A model generated the notes under the pieces. It did not search any database, was not told where the DNA came from, and worked only from the letters and a program-made list of their open reading frames with translations. This document shows, one piece after another, positions 1 through 9,965 of a stretch of 64,000 bases of DNA. The stretch lies in the NCBI RefSeq assembly GCF_910592395.1, contig NC_088312.1, positions 15,481,292 to 15,545,291 on the forward strand, written 5' to 3'. The translations under genes were made by a program, and so were the position numbers. Origin of the DNA: Lineus longissimus. Its lineage: Eukaryota > Nemertea > Pilidiophora > Heteronemertea > Lineidae. Position 1 is the first letter of the stretch; the number at the start of each line of letters is the position of its first letter.

Positions 1-72
1 CCACACTTCAGGACATTACAAATTGAACTTTGTGTATCACCCGATCGCCCTAATAAAACCACATCTCTTCAG

Positions 73-357
73 GTGACAGATAAAAGGACTGTTGTCTTCA
101 GGGACAAGAGATCCGATGTGTTTAAGGGTGCTGCGCAGACACTCGGGGGTGACACAAAACCATCCCGACTTCTACCAAGTAATTTAGAACCTTCACCCAA
201 GCCTGCTGACGTCTCAAGTAGACTTGGTCAAGAGGAAACAAGTGAGCTGCCTGGACCAAAGTTGACCGTTGATCAGTTTTTGAAGAAATTGCCATCAAGT
301 GTGATTAGAGAGGGCAAGGTGATTGACATCAGGGGATCATTATCAGATAAACTTAAG
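73..357 (+). CDS. UBXN11: UBXN11 exon: SEP domain C-terminal part
   Basis: The acceptor is tcttcag at 66-72 and the donor is AAG|GTAGGG at 357/358. The exon holds 95 codons with no leftover bases. The first codon is GTG, read as an internal valine and not a start, because the SEP domain is already under way. The frame holds VTDKRTVVF at its start and the FLKKLP...VIDIRG core near its end. The open frame runs past the donor to 381 only by chance. Confidence 0.92.
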
Positions 358-3300
358 GTAGGGCTGCTGAACTCTTGGTGAGATAATGCTTGGATCATCT
401 GCATCAATTCGATAACAGGACTTAAAGCTATTTGCTTGAGATATATCCTTCCATTTTGCACTTGAATTGTGTCAAGGTTTTACTGTAGCCATTTCGTTTA
501 AAGTTCTTTTAAAGATCATGGTAATCAGCAGTTATTGTTTCCCACTGTGAGCCATGTACCATCATATCATATCATCACATCATTACCGGTGTCGTAGTCC
601 TATTTGGATTTTTGCTGGAGGTATAGAGTCCACTATAGGCTACTGTCTACCTATGTGGGATCTTTTACTTGCCCTGGCATAGACACTCAGCTACAAGGGA
701 CCATGGCTTTAAGTCTCTTCCGACAGACCGTGGAGTATTTCATTTGTTGTACGTGTTGTGAAGAGCCAGGATTTTTAGTTCCTTGAAAGTCACGCTGGTT
801 CACCAGAAATACAATCCTGGGTTCTCCCCGGGATCGAACCCGGGCCCTATTGCGTGGTAGCCAGCAGTGTAAACCACTAGGCTTTGAGGCTCCACTACCG
901 AATGGTGCATCAATATCTTTTAAGTTTGTTTTGTACATTTGCTATTTTTTCTCCCAACTCATATCGAAAGATTTTCCTGCTATTTTTTCTGCTTACCGGT
1001 ATCGAGAGATTTTCCTGCAATGTGACAATGTGTAAGGGATATCAGTCATTTAGTTGCTGGGTGTCACAATCGAACACTGGAACTTGAGAAGATGTCAGAT
1101 GGTTGTATAATGTCTATTTCCACTTGATGGAACATGTCGAGTTTGTTTTGAAAATCCCAAACTATTTCTTCCAGGGTGATATGAGTAAGCGGAATAACAC
1201 GGTCATGTTGGTGGAGACTGAGGCTGTCAAGGATATGAAATTGAGGTAAGGTCATTTCTCGTTCCTCTTCTTCTGCTGATGCTCACACTGATTCAAACTT
1301 ATAAGTATATACTGGTAATAGATTGCAGGCCTTCTGTGTAAAACACAAAGTCACTTCCATCATGATCAAGTGATCTGCAATAAAAGGTGACCTGAAACGC
1401 TTTTATTAAAATTTTAACTTGAGGTATAAATTATAGGGCATGACATAGTCATAAGAAACACAACTACTCATCTTCAAGTTGTAACAGTATGTAATTCAAA
1501 CATTCTAGGTGGTGCCGGAAGAACAAATTGATGATGTACATTGTGCTGTACTGAAATAAAGTTTTGATAGTTTCATGCTTATGTTTTAATCAGGTATGAG
1601 CTTTTAGTGAACATGTTCATGTCCAATTTTAAAATAGAGGCATAAAAACATAAAAAACTTTATTTCAGTACAGCACAATGTACATCATCAGTTTGTTCTT
1701 CCAGCACCACCTGGAATGTTTGAATTTTCTACGTCTGCCATAACTTGAGAATTGGTAGTCAATATTGATGTGGTTTTCACCACTGTGTTTGGTATCTTAC
1801 GCCCTATTATTTTTTCCCGAAGTTAAAAAGTGTTGCAGGTGACCTTTAAAAATTCAGTAAAACCATCTGAATAAAAGCTACTGTGTGACAAAAGCTTGTT
1901 AATTAGGGAAGAAGTTTTAAAGTTCTCAACAAAGTTGCTCTTTTTTGGTGTGTCAGGCAGTTTGGGGGTGCACCTAGGTTGGATGTCTAGTTGGGAAAAC
2001 ACTTCATAGATCTTGATTTGGGCAAGAATCTCTCTGGATAAACAGGTCTAGCCTATAATTGATCTTCTGAGTAGAGCAAAATGGTGTCCCAGACTCAGGA
2101 ACTGGAGTACATTGTACTTGTATTTTCAATTTTTTTTTACTTAATACTCACTGGAGGCAGCTGCTAATTTGTAGGGTGGTATATGGATAGAAAATTAACA
2201 AAACAGCGTTTCCACCAAAGCATTTTCAGTTTACTGTGGCATTTTGGAGCAATACACATTCAAATCTTCATCTTGACATGGTGTAGCGATTCACAGTTGG
2301 TACTCGAGTTATTGAGTATGATGATCAGATCTGCTCTGTGAACCTGTCCTCGATAAATGGGTATATTTGATTTATTGAGTATTAATACAATGAATGAGGG
2401 GATGGCATACTTGATGGAGCATGTATTCTCAGGATATCGAGTGTAGGCGAGACCTGTTAACTCTTTCCCTGCCAAACTCGCAACTTCCCATCCGTTTCCT
2501 GCCAAACTCGTTCTGGAACGAAATACATGTAGTTAGTTATCCATCATAACACCAGATGTCATCTCAGTACAGTACCAGGAAATAGTTCGATGTGTTTGGC
2601 TTCCATGCAGACGATCATCTGCTCATTCTACGCATGCAGTTCATGACGTCATCGAATGAAAATTGCGGGGGAAAACTGTGATACCGCACATTACTGCAGC
2701 TGCAAAACCTGCAAAGTACCCCTCTGCAATGGTGATTGTTTCAATGACTACCATGGAAAAAAGCAGTACAACTGATATGCAGTGGAAGAGTAAGCTGGGA
2801 CAAAGAAAATAAAGCAGGTTTCAAGGACATATGTCTTCTTGTTTTTTTTCTAAAATTATTGAATATCTGGTAAAAAGAGTGAAATCGCGGCAAACTGGGA
2901 TATTATTAATAGCCGTGACAGGGAAAGAGTTAAGCATGATCACTAAAAATCTCTTGAACAGAGCAGCGAGCAACACTTGATACACTTTAAGCAGCAGTAT
3001 GATACTTCAAGACGTGATAACTGAACTTACATCAAATATTTTTCCCCCAGTTATCTTTGGATACAGAGTTTCATTCATATCTTACTGGTAATAATTCAGA
3101 TCTGAATAAAGTATGTTGTTTCTCTTCCAGGCTTGAAGAGGATGAAAGCTCTCGACCACCATCGTCACGCAATATTGCGACACTGAGGATAAAAGCCGAG
3201 GATCAGACATACATCCTCAAGATGAAGTACCATGAAACAGTTGGACATATACGCCAATACTTGGACAAGAAAAGGTCAGTCTTCTGCTTCTCTCACTGGA

Positions 3301-6300
3301 TCATTGAGGAACCTGCACAGCAATACCTGCCAATAGGGGGCCCTACAGGCAAGTGGACCATGGTTGTAATGAGAAAGCCATATCCCGGGTCAATGATTAT
3401 TGAAGATTTTATCCCTTATTTACTCTCACATGGGGAAATAGCACCAAAAATGTTGTTTTATTGTTCCTTAATTCTATTTTGATGAGTTTTAGGGAGAAAA
3501 TCAACAAAAACTTAATTTTAATGGAAAATGCACTGGAAGTGTTCCTTTTAGTACAGGTGTGCCATCAGGATTTTTAGTTCTGCAGGTTCCTCATTGATGT
3601 GGCAATTGCACACGTGTGACCAACTGGCTTGACCATTTGTGAAGCTGAAGATCTTCGCATGATCTCTTAAAGGGGGACTATATGCAGGAGCAGAGGGGCT
3701 AATTTGGCCATCTTTAGGTGACAAATATACACAGTAAGGGCCCTGGGTCATGTCAGATTCCGCACTTAATATATTCCTCGTACAAGTGTGAATCATTTTG
3801 ACTTACTGTGAGATGTGAGAGACCCCTATTGGTGACTTTGTGTACCTTTATCTTGCCTGCGTAGCTGCTGCCTATATCTTCCCTTTAAACCATGTGGAGT
3901 GTTGAAACCTACGTCAAGGCATAGCAGTTGATGTTGAGTTGGTACCCTGTGTGATGACATGCCTTAGATACGAACATGACGTCATGCTCTAACGCTGGGA
4001 CAACGTTGCGCCGAATTGCTGGAAAACGTGCCATGAGGGTTTTGCCAGGGGTGGTCACTGGATCATTTGGAGATTTCGAATCCTTTAGTTTACCGCCCAT
4101 CCCCCCTCTCCAGTTCTGGTGCATGTGGTAGATGTGGGTGAGGTAAAAAGATTCTATCATGCCGTTGGTCAGGAAATCCAAGTCACCAACTCATATTTTG
4201 GCTGATTCAAACAAAAATATTTTACAGAGCGAGCCAAATATGGATGCAGCGTACAATTTGTTTCCAAACACAAATGATAAGTTATGATAGTCACAGTGCT
4301 ATTGAATGCGTGTTCAAAGCCAAAAAAATGATTTAGGAAATCTCCTCAAACCGTGGTCATTCATGTGGAACAAGGGGTCAGGCAGCACTGACCAGTGTAG
4401 TGAATCATTGGAATTAAATGACCTTGAACTAATGACAATAAAAGCATTGTTTTGCATGCAATGATGCATGGCATTGTGCAATTAGTGCACAGAGGTGTCA
4501 CTATTTAATTGATCTTACAAATTTATGGAATGTTTTTGATAATTTGTTAATCACAGCATGGACCACTCACTGACTGAAATAATTTACTCTGTTATTGTTT
4601 GTGTTTTGGTTTTCTTTTGGTTTTCCTCTGTTACCATTCTGTTCACTGATGCAATGAGGGGTGCACTGACAATGTATCTAATGGTGCACACATTAAACAG
4701 ATGTTTATTAGTTGTGGTCGATCGAAAGTGCTTCTTTAATGACTCTGTCGGTAGGGAAACAGGGAAAGTCATTTGTGACCCGCTCTACCAAAACTAGGCG
4801 CTTGTCGCATCTGAACTTGACAGGTTGATACGGACTTGTTGTTCATTTCCCTATTGTAGACATTTTGTGAAATCTATTACAAACTGATTTGGTCACATTT
4901 CACAAAAGGTCTACAATAGGGAAATGAACAACATGTCCGTATCAACCTGTCAAGTTCAGATGCGACAAGCGCCTAGTTTTGGGAGAGCGGGTCACATTTT
5001 GTTTCTCTGACCACCTCCTCAATGAAGAGACATAACCACTACAATACATATTTCCGTTTGTTGAATTGTGACTTTGGTCCTAGGATTTGTAAAAAAATAG
5101 GGGTGGGGTGGGGTTAATAGGTAACTGGTCGGTCACACAATACTATACATACCACACAATTCCCATGTGTCCCACTTGGGTCTCATTTGGTGAAAATGCA
5201 TGCACGTCACAGTCCGAGTTCAGCTGGAACCCGAAGGGAGAATGTGAGTTACAAGTGACATTTTACCACGTTGGCTAAAGGTATTAGCCTCATGGCCTAG
5301 TGGTTTACACTGCTGGCCACCACGCAATAGGGCCCGGGTTCGATCCCGGGGAGAACCCAGGATCCACCAGGGGGCCAAAACAGAAAGTAAAAAGTGCAAT
5401 ATCTGGCTTAATAGTGACCTGTTCTTGATGATATTTTAATGGAAGGTACTCCAAGCAAGGGTACACCACAGGTTGTATGGGTTTTTGATTTGACGTACTT
5501 TTCAAGGTCATAGAGGTCAAATGGTGTAAATTGGCTGTTACAGTGTAATCATGACATGTTTCTAAAGCTATGAACTTGAAACTTGCTACACATACCCAAC
5601 CCCCCAGATCAGGTTACCTCTGACACCCGATTTTGTCGATCTTATTCTCTACTTGCCCCCCCCCCTCCTGAAAAGGCCAAAAGTGCAATTTCTCGCTTGT
5701 TATTGACTTGTTCTCGATAATAAATTAATGGTGGGTTCTCCAAGCAATGATACATCTCATGTCATACAGATTTTCATTTGACATAGTTTTCAAGGTCACA
5801 AATGTCAAATGGCGTAAATTGGTCGCGAGGCTTTCACTATGGCATGTCTCTTAACTGCAGTGATCATTGGTCTCACATTTGGTACACTTTGGTATAGTCA
5901 GATGATCTCAGGGACTTGGTTTGATCTAATTCACAACTTGGCCACCTTAAAAATACGATTACTGCTTAACTACTTGCCCGATTGCCACCAAACTGATATC
6001 ATTCATTTGACCTACAGTACAACCCCTCTATTGCGGACACCCATGGGACTGGGCCCAGGTGTCCGCAATAGAGAGGTTATGCCAAATCATCCGATAGGTG
6101 GATTTGAAGTTCCCGCCTTGCAGGTCTTGGTTTTCTCTGTGTCGACATCTAGCGTAGAAACTTTAAACCTGTTGGCTGATCGGTATTTGCTTGTGATGTT
6201 GCGTTGAATGACATGAGCTACTTTGGAACTCAGAAAGTGAATAATCTCTCTAGTAAAAGGTGCCCCTTTAATTGCAAAATCTCCTTGACATGTCATAATG

Positions 6301-9300
6301 TGTGAAAAAACACCATAATTTCTGTCCATGAGCCACCTTTGATTAATGATTAGTTTTTTCAAATTTCTCTACTAACGCATATTTGCCGCAACACTGACAA
6401 AACCGCTTGGATTTATGAGTGTCCGTTGACACAATAGGCCTATGTGATTAGTTGAAAAGATGAGTAAACAAATGCCGCGGCTTAATTAGGATACAAAAAC
6501 ACAATTACCATGGGGTAATTACGTTGATTTAAAATTACGCAAATATCACACCTGTCGGGCTTACTTGACTCTCCAAGCGCACGTTGGAAACCATTGTTTT
6601 TGCCTATTGTCCGTAATTGGGAGGGAATTGGACCAAAAATTGGCCATCGCCCTGTCCGCAATTCGGAGTAGAGAGGTGTCCGCCGTACAGAGGTTTTTGG
6701 TATTTGAAATGACTTAGAAAAAATCGGGACTGGCCGGACGTGTCCGTAATGTAGAGGTGTCCGCCTGGCAGAGGTGTCCGCTAAGGGAGGTTGTACTGTA
6801 CTTTTCAAGGCCACAGAGGTTAAATGGCATAAAATCTTCATTTTGCTATTTATTTAAATGCACCACGTTTCTTAACGAGCATGAATTGTCTACTAAATAT
6901 TTATACGTGAGCACAATGGCCCCTGGCCGTTTCATTCTTAGCATCATCATTGTACAATAATGACCCCTGGCCATTTCACTGTTATTATTAGCGTTGTACA
7001 ATATCACATTGCTTCCTTTCATCACCATCATTTCATCAACCTCAGATATTGAAGTCTCTGCACACTCAATTCACCACATACCGGTGTACATTCTCAACAT
7101 CAAACACCTTCACCATCACACACAGCATCACAACACACCCATCACAAAATTATCCAACTCGGCATTCCTGCATTTCAAAAGCGGGGAGATTTGCGATGGC
7201 CTTGCCATCGACATTGCTCTAGTTTTTTGGATTGTTTTTATATCCCTTCTTGAAAACTGGAACAACATTTGACACTTTCCATTGTGCCGGGTAAACACCA
7301 TGCAAAATAACATATTTAAATACATCACATAATTCTTTGGAAAAGTAAGGGAATACGCGTTTTATAAACAAATTGCCTAAGAGATCAGGGCCAGTTGCTT
7401 GGGAGACTTTCAAACCCTTTATGACCTTCTCTATATCAGTTGGGGTAAATGACATATTATCTAAAGTAGAATCTGTAAGTGAAGTTGCTGGTGGTGTTTC
7501 TACCGCATGGACATCCAAACGACTCTTCTCTAACTCAGCAAAGAAACCATTTGATAGCCAGCATTTACCATGGTCATCAAAAATCTTCGCACCATTGTCG
7601 TTGTTGAGAAAGACGATACTTCATTTGACTTCTTATTAGTCAGGTCTCCTATTACTGACCACCACTTTTTGGGTGCTATGGTAGCATCTGACAGATTGTC
7701 AACTAACGATTGGTAATAATTACTTTTGGCCTGAGAAATTGCTTTCTCGCAATCTATTGTCGCTTGTTTGTGGGCAGCCCAAGCTGCTATAATCTAAGTT
7801 TGTTGGTACGACGAAATAATCTATGCTTGACATTAATAGCATGCCTGATGGAGTTTTTAAATCATGGTTTATCCCAGCCATATAATGGTAAGACATTGGC
7901 CAGCTTTATTAGAGAAGCATCTTTGCACTGAAGAACTGAATATAGCGATGTCCCCCAGCCAGTCCATGGTCTCATTAAGATATGGATGGATAGACAATAC
8001 CTTCATCCTTTGTATTTGCATTTATATGGAAACAATTGTTGAGTGATGCAGTCCGATCCCTTATTATGGATGCTGGCCTTTGAGAACACGACTTGTGTGG
8101 ACATGACAGAACTCATGATGCATTATTGGCTTGAAAGTGCAGACTGAGCAATGTACTTTTTAGCTGACCTCCTGGGAGTGAATCATCTGATGGCGCAGTG
8201 TCCATCATTGTTGTCGGTTGGCAAGGCAGGTTTTGTAACTACCTGAGCTATAAACTTGAAACTTGATATGAATTTTTTCCGCTATAAAATGTCTACTGAG
8301 AGACCAAATTTCTGTCCAGTTTGATACCTAAAAGTGAAAACCCAATGTCCGTTACCAAAGTTTCGATCGTCACCAATTTTTAATCATTGGTACATGTAAT
8401 GACGATACATGACATTTCACACAATTTTTGGATTAGACCTACTTTTCAAGGTCACAGAGGTCAAATAACGTAAATTGGCCGATGGTGGCAGGTTTCATAA
8501 CTACTGGAGCCATTGACTTGAAACTTATTACATACATGTATGTAGCCCTGTAATGAAACCTTGTAGACTAAATTTCGGTCCGGTCGATTCCTGAATTTGC
8601 CGCTAGGTTGCTAAAACCGAAAACACAAAAAGTGCTATTTCTCCATAACAACTCACTCATCATTCTCATATATAATTGGCATACATGAAGATGGACACCA
8701 AAAGCCAATAACCTGAACATTTTATTCAATTTGGTGAAGAAATTTACTGTACAGAGCTGAAAAAATTTCCAAATTCAATGCACCACATCAGTTTCACAGA
8801 TATCTAACAAAAAAACTTTGTTGTTAAACATGGTAAATGACAAAAAAGCTGTTTGGTCACATACATTAATAAAAATTAAGTTTCAAAGAATGTCCAAACA
8901 AAAGTTCGCGCTTCAGATCCCAAAACTTTACGAATGGACTATAGAATCTTGATGAAAAGTTTGTGATTTTGAGGATTTGCCTTACAGCAGTTTTAATTTT
9001 CTTCTACAACATGTATAGCCTTGATGCAATACGTAAGTTTCTGTTAGTCACAAACCTACCCCCTTGTGAGCACCAAAAGCAAACCATCCATCAGAATATG
9101 TTAATCAACGAACTGGATGGACTTTTGGGTCTGACTGCTGTTACAAAACTGAAATACCCCTCAGCCCTCAGCTCTTGGGTATAGGGACAGTAAATACAGT
9201 CTGCTTAAGAAAAGGAAACCGAGATTAATTTGTTAATTTCTTGGACATGGCAAAATATTTTGGAAATTGGCAACCACCAGTTCTGACATGGTTGATTGAA

Positions 9301-9805
9301 CTGTTTCGTGCTTAGTCATCTAAGACAGTAAATTGGATTTCTTGGTGTCATAAGAAAGTAGACATCATTAGGTAATAAATGGTGGTTGCCAATTTCCAAA
9401 ATATTTAGCCATTCCCTAGAAATTAAGAAATTAATCTCAGTTTCCTCTCTTTTGAAACACACTGTATATATACAAAACTCCACCGAACCTGAACCGGGCG
9501 TGACTGGGAAGTTGATCAATGATTGAAACTCAATGGATGATAGCTTTGCATATAAGCATTTTTCATTCCAAGGTGCAGGGGGTTTTTTTACGCAAAAAAG
9601 GAATTCCACTGTATTTTAGCACTTTGCCATTCTTTACTTGATAACTAATTAAGTAATTTTTTCAATTTTCAGAAAATCTGGTGCCTTGTCTTATCAACTC
9701 GTGTCGTCGTTCCCGAAAAAAGTGTTTGATGATGACAGTGTGACTTTAGAAGCTGCTGGTCTGATCCCAAATGCGACCTTACATCTCCTCAAGCCAAAGA
9801 AGTGA
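73..9805 (+). CDS. UBXN11: UBXN11-like UBX domain protein, 3' part (four exons)
   Basis: Partial gene whose 5' exons lie left of the window. Joining 73-357, 1175-1245, 3131-3274 and 9673-9805 gives one continuous frame of about 210 residues ending in TGA; every junction has AG/GT ends and compatible phase. Residues 1-90 are the C-terminal half of a SEP domain, including the stretch FLKKLPSSVIREGKVIDIRG, which closely follows human UBXN11. Residues about 133-210 form a UBX (ubiquitin-like) fold beginning NIATLRIK and ending in a short PKK tail. The usual UBX FPR turn that contacts p97/VCP reads FPK here, and human UBXN11 is also atypical at this site. Known family role: SEP-UBX proteins are p97-type adaptors, and mammalian UBXN11 (Socius) binds Rnd GTPases and affects actin. 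The Gly/Pro-rich tail of the human protein is absent. Function in this organism is inferred from homology. Confidence 0.93.
787..892 (-). repeat. tRNA-derived SINE (family 1), copy in UBXN11 intron
   Basis: On the minus strand this holds an A-box-like GCCTAGTGGTTTACACTG and a B-box GGGTTCGATCCC. The same sequence is present on the plus strand near 5287. The head resembles a Gly/Glu tRNA, but the ends do not pair as an acceptor stem, so it is a SINE head and not a working tRNA gene. Confidence 0.75.
1175..1245 (+). CDS. UBXN11: UBXN11 exon: SEP-UBX linker
   Basis: This 71-bp exon has acceptor ttcttccag and donor GAG|GTAAGG. It reads GDMSKRNNTVMLVETEAVKD and on to an arginine codon split with the next exon (two bases carried over). 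It covers the linker between SEP and UBX. It was found by frame continuity and splice sites, since it is too short to stand out as an open frame. Confidence 0.85.
1493..1725. repeat. Long inverted repeat (foldback MITE-like)
   Basis: The left arm (1493-1566) and right arm (1652-1725) are reverse complements over about 70 bases with about four mismatches, separated by an 85-base spacer. The outer ends read ATTCAAACATTC and its complement. It lies in UBXN11 intron 2 and would form a stable hairpin in the pre-mRNA. No coding frame. Superfamily unknown. Confidence 0.85.
2457..2933 (+). mobile_element. Internally deleted piggyBac-like element
   Basis: The ends are TTAACTCTTTCCCTG and its inverted partner CAGGGAAAGAGTTAA. 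The TTAA at each end is the piggyBac target-site duplication. Inside is the last part of a piggyBac transposase frame (see 2677-2775). At 477 bp the element lacks the catalytic domain and cannot move on its own. It sits in the second UBXN11 intron of this window, in the same orientation as the gene. Confidence 0.85.
2677..2775 (+). pseudogene. piggyBac transposase C-terminal cysteine-rich domain (remnant)
   Basis: The frame contains YCSCKTCKVPLCNGDCFNDYH and ends at TGA (2773-2775). This Cys/His pattern, with VPLC..CF..YH, is characteristic of the C-terminal zinc-binding domain of piggyBac (PGBD) transposases, which reads the terminal repeats. The DDD catalytic core is missing. In the family the intact protein cuts and pastes at TTAA. 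This remnant is a fossil, though its cysteines are preserved. Confidence 0.85.
3131..3274 (+). CDS. UBXN11: UBXN11 exon: first half of UBX domain
   Basis: The acceptor is tctcttccag and the donor AAAG|GTCAGT. The first base completes the split arginine codon, and two bases are carried into the last exon. An acidic, Ser/Pro-rich linker is followed by the first two strands and helix of a UBX fold (NIATLRIKAEDQ, then YHETVGHIRQYLDKK). Open frame continues to 3482 past the donor but loses similarity there, so I take it as intron. Confidence 0.93.
3667..3888. mobile_element. TTAA-bounded MITE family A, copy 1
   Basis: Starts TTAAAGGGGGACTATATGCA and ends CTATATCTTCCCTTTAA, so the terminal repeats are inverted and TTAA lies at both ends. 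Four further copies occur in the window (22438, 26725, 31611, 46310), all in this same orientation. TTAA flanks suggest mobilisation by a piggyBac-class transposase. Non-coding. Confidence 0.85.
4770..4996. repeat. Near-perfect long inverted repeat (about 104-bp arms)
   Basis: The left arm (about 4770-4873) and right arm (about 4893-4996) are reverse complements with only a handful of differences, around a loop of about 20-25 bases. Both arms carry the word CTAGGCGCTTGTCGCATCTG or its complement. High arm identity implies either recent origin or arm-to-arm conversion. UBXN11 intron 3. Confidence 0.9.
5287..5370 (+). repeat. tRNA-derived SINE (family 1), second copy
   Basis: Holds GGCCTAGTGGTTTACACTGC and CCCGGGTTCGATCCCGGG, the A and B boxes of a tRNA-type Pol III promoter. 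Nearly identical to the reverse-orientation copy at 787-892. The 5' GCCTCAT does not pair with the 3' end, so I do not call a tRNA gene. Confidence 0.75.
5371..6012 (+). repeat. Dispersed intronic repeat D, interrupted copies
   Basis: Two consecutive diverged copies share aagtgcaat(a/t)tct, a 'tggtaggtactccaagcaa' word and TTTTCAAGGTCA..GAGGTCAAATGG. Further copies lie at 6801-6960 (continuation after an insertion), 8225-8560 and 10145-10340. No convincing coding potential; the family is not identified. Confidence 0.7.
6013..6800. mobile_element. pogo/Tigger-like TIR element family C, long copy
   Basis: TA target repeats at 6013-6014 and 6799-6800 enclose inverted ends CAGTACAACCCCTCTATTGCGG and CCGCTAAGGGAGGTTGTACTG. 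It interrupts repeat D exactly: removing it and one TA restores GACCTACTTTTCAAGG, as seen in other D copies. At 788 bp it is much longer than the other copies (about 150-180 bp). I see no transposase frame in the interior. Confidence 0.8.
6801..6960 (+). repeat. Dispersed repeat D, continuation after the insertion
   Basis: Begins CTTTTCAAGGCCACAGAGGTTAAATGG, the expected continuation of the copy broken at 6012. The distal part (TTTCTTAACGAGCATGAATT ... AATGGCCCCTGGCC) recurs at about 10285-10360. This fixes the length of the repeat beyond the commonest core. Confidence 0.65.
7220..7890 (-). pseudogene. LINE (CR1/L2-like) ORF2 internal fragment
   Basis: On the minus strand, from about 7885 downward, frames read the endonuclease-RT linker (PWFKNSIRHAI, then PKKWWSVIGDLTNKKSNEV) and the start of reverse transcriptase (GLKVSQATGPDLLGN, then YPAQWKVSNVVPVFKKG). 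A frameshift lies near 7510-7620 and a stop near 7790. Similarity ends abruptly at about 7220, just before the expected NYRPISL motif. The 3' half of the element, including the catalytic FADD box, is missing. This is unusual because LINEs normally lose 5' sequence, so a later deletion is likely. Confidence 0.8.
8225..8560 (+). repeat. Dispersed repeat D, further copies
   Basis: Contains AAACTTGAAACTTGATATGA, then a CTACTTTTCAAGGTCACAGA word, then a second AACTTGAAACTTATTACATA. This indicates at least two head-to-tail, diverged units. Still within UBXN11 intron 3; no protein frame. Confidence 0.6.
8561..9194. other. Intron sequence, nothing recognised
   Basis: AT-leaning single-copy-looking sequence of UBXN11 intron 3. 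The open frame at 8963-9184 shows no recognisable motif and no splice context. Confidence 0.5.
9195..9466. mobile_element. Tc1/mariner-like MITE
   Basis: TA repeats flank inverted ends CAGTCTGCTTAAGAAAAGG and (complement) CAGTGTGTTTCAAAAGAGAGG. The arms then match over about 70 further bases (GAGATTAATTT...AATATTTTGGAAATTGG). The ends and TA site fit the Tc1/mariner class. Non-coding; ends about 200 bases before the last UBXN11 exon. Confidence 0.8.
9673..9805 (+). CDS. UBXN11: UBXN11 terminal exon: second half of UBX domain
   Basis: The acceptor is cttttttcaattttcag-like (pyrimidine tract then AG at 9671-9672). The exon encodes SYQLVSSFPKKVFDDDSV, then the hydrophobic strand LEAAGLIPNATLHLL, then a Lys tail and TGA at 9803-9805. 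The human counterpart has the same order (FSTFPP..., LTLQAAGLVPKAALLL). The preceding intron of about 6.4 kb cuts the UBX fold in two. Confidence 0.93.
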
Positions 9806-9940
9806 TGACTTGCCCCGTTTTGAAACATGGCTTTCATTCATAGTCCAGAAATCTTGGTCTTACATGGTTTAGAAAAACAGATCACATGCAGTCGGTGCAG
9901 GTATTCACTCTTCATTTGGCATATGGGCAATACAGCGAGG

Positions 9941-9950
9941 AATAAATAAA
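9941..9950 (+). terminator. Poly(A) signal of UBXN11
   Basis: Overlapping AATAAATAAA about 135 bases after the UBXN11 stop, followed by a T-rich stretch near 9962. The 3' UTR is therefore short (about 9806-9965). This is consistent with the exon called as terminal. Confidence 0.75.
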
Positions 9951-9965
9951 GACTACCACTGGTTT

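Noticed and set aside
3275-3482. Extension of the UBXN11 exon past 3274
   Set aside because: The frame is open but similarity to the UBX fold stops at the GTCAGT donor and resumes precisely at 9673, so the stretch is intron.
5287-5370. tRNA gene
   Set aside because: Good A and B boxes, but the 5' and 3' ends cannot form an acceptor stem and the sequence is repeated at 787-892. It is a SINE head.
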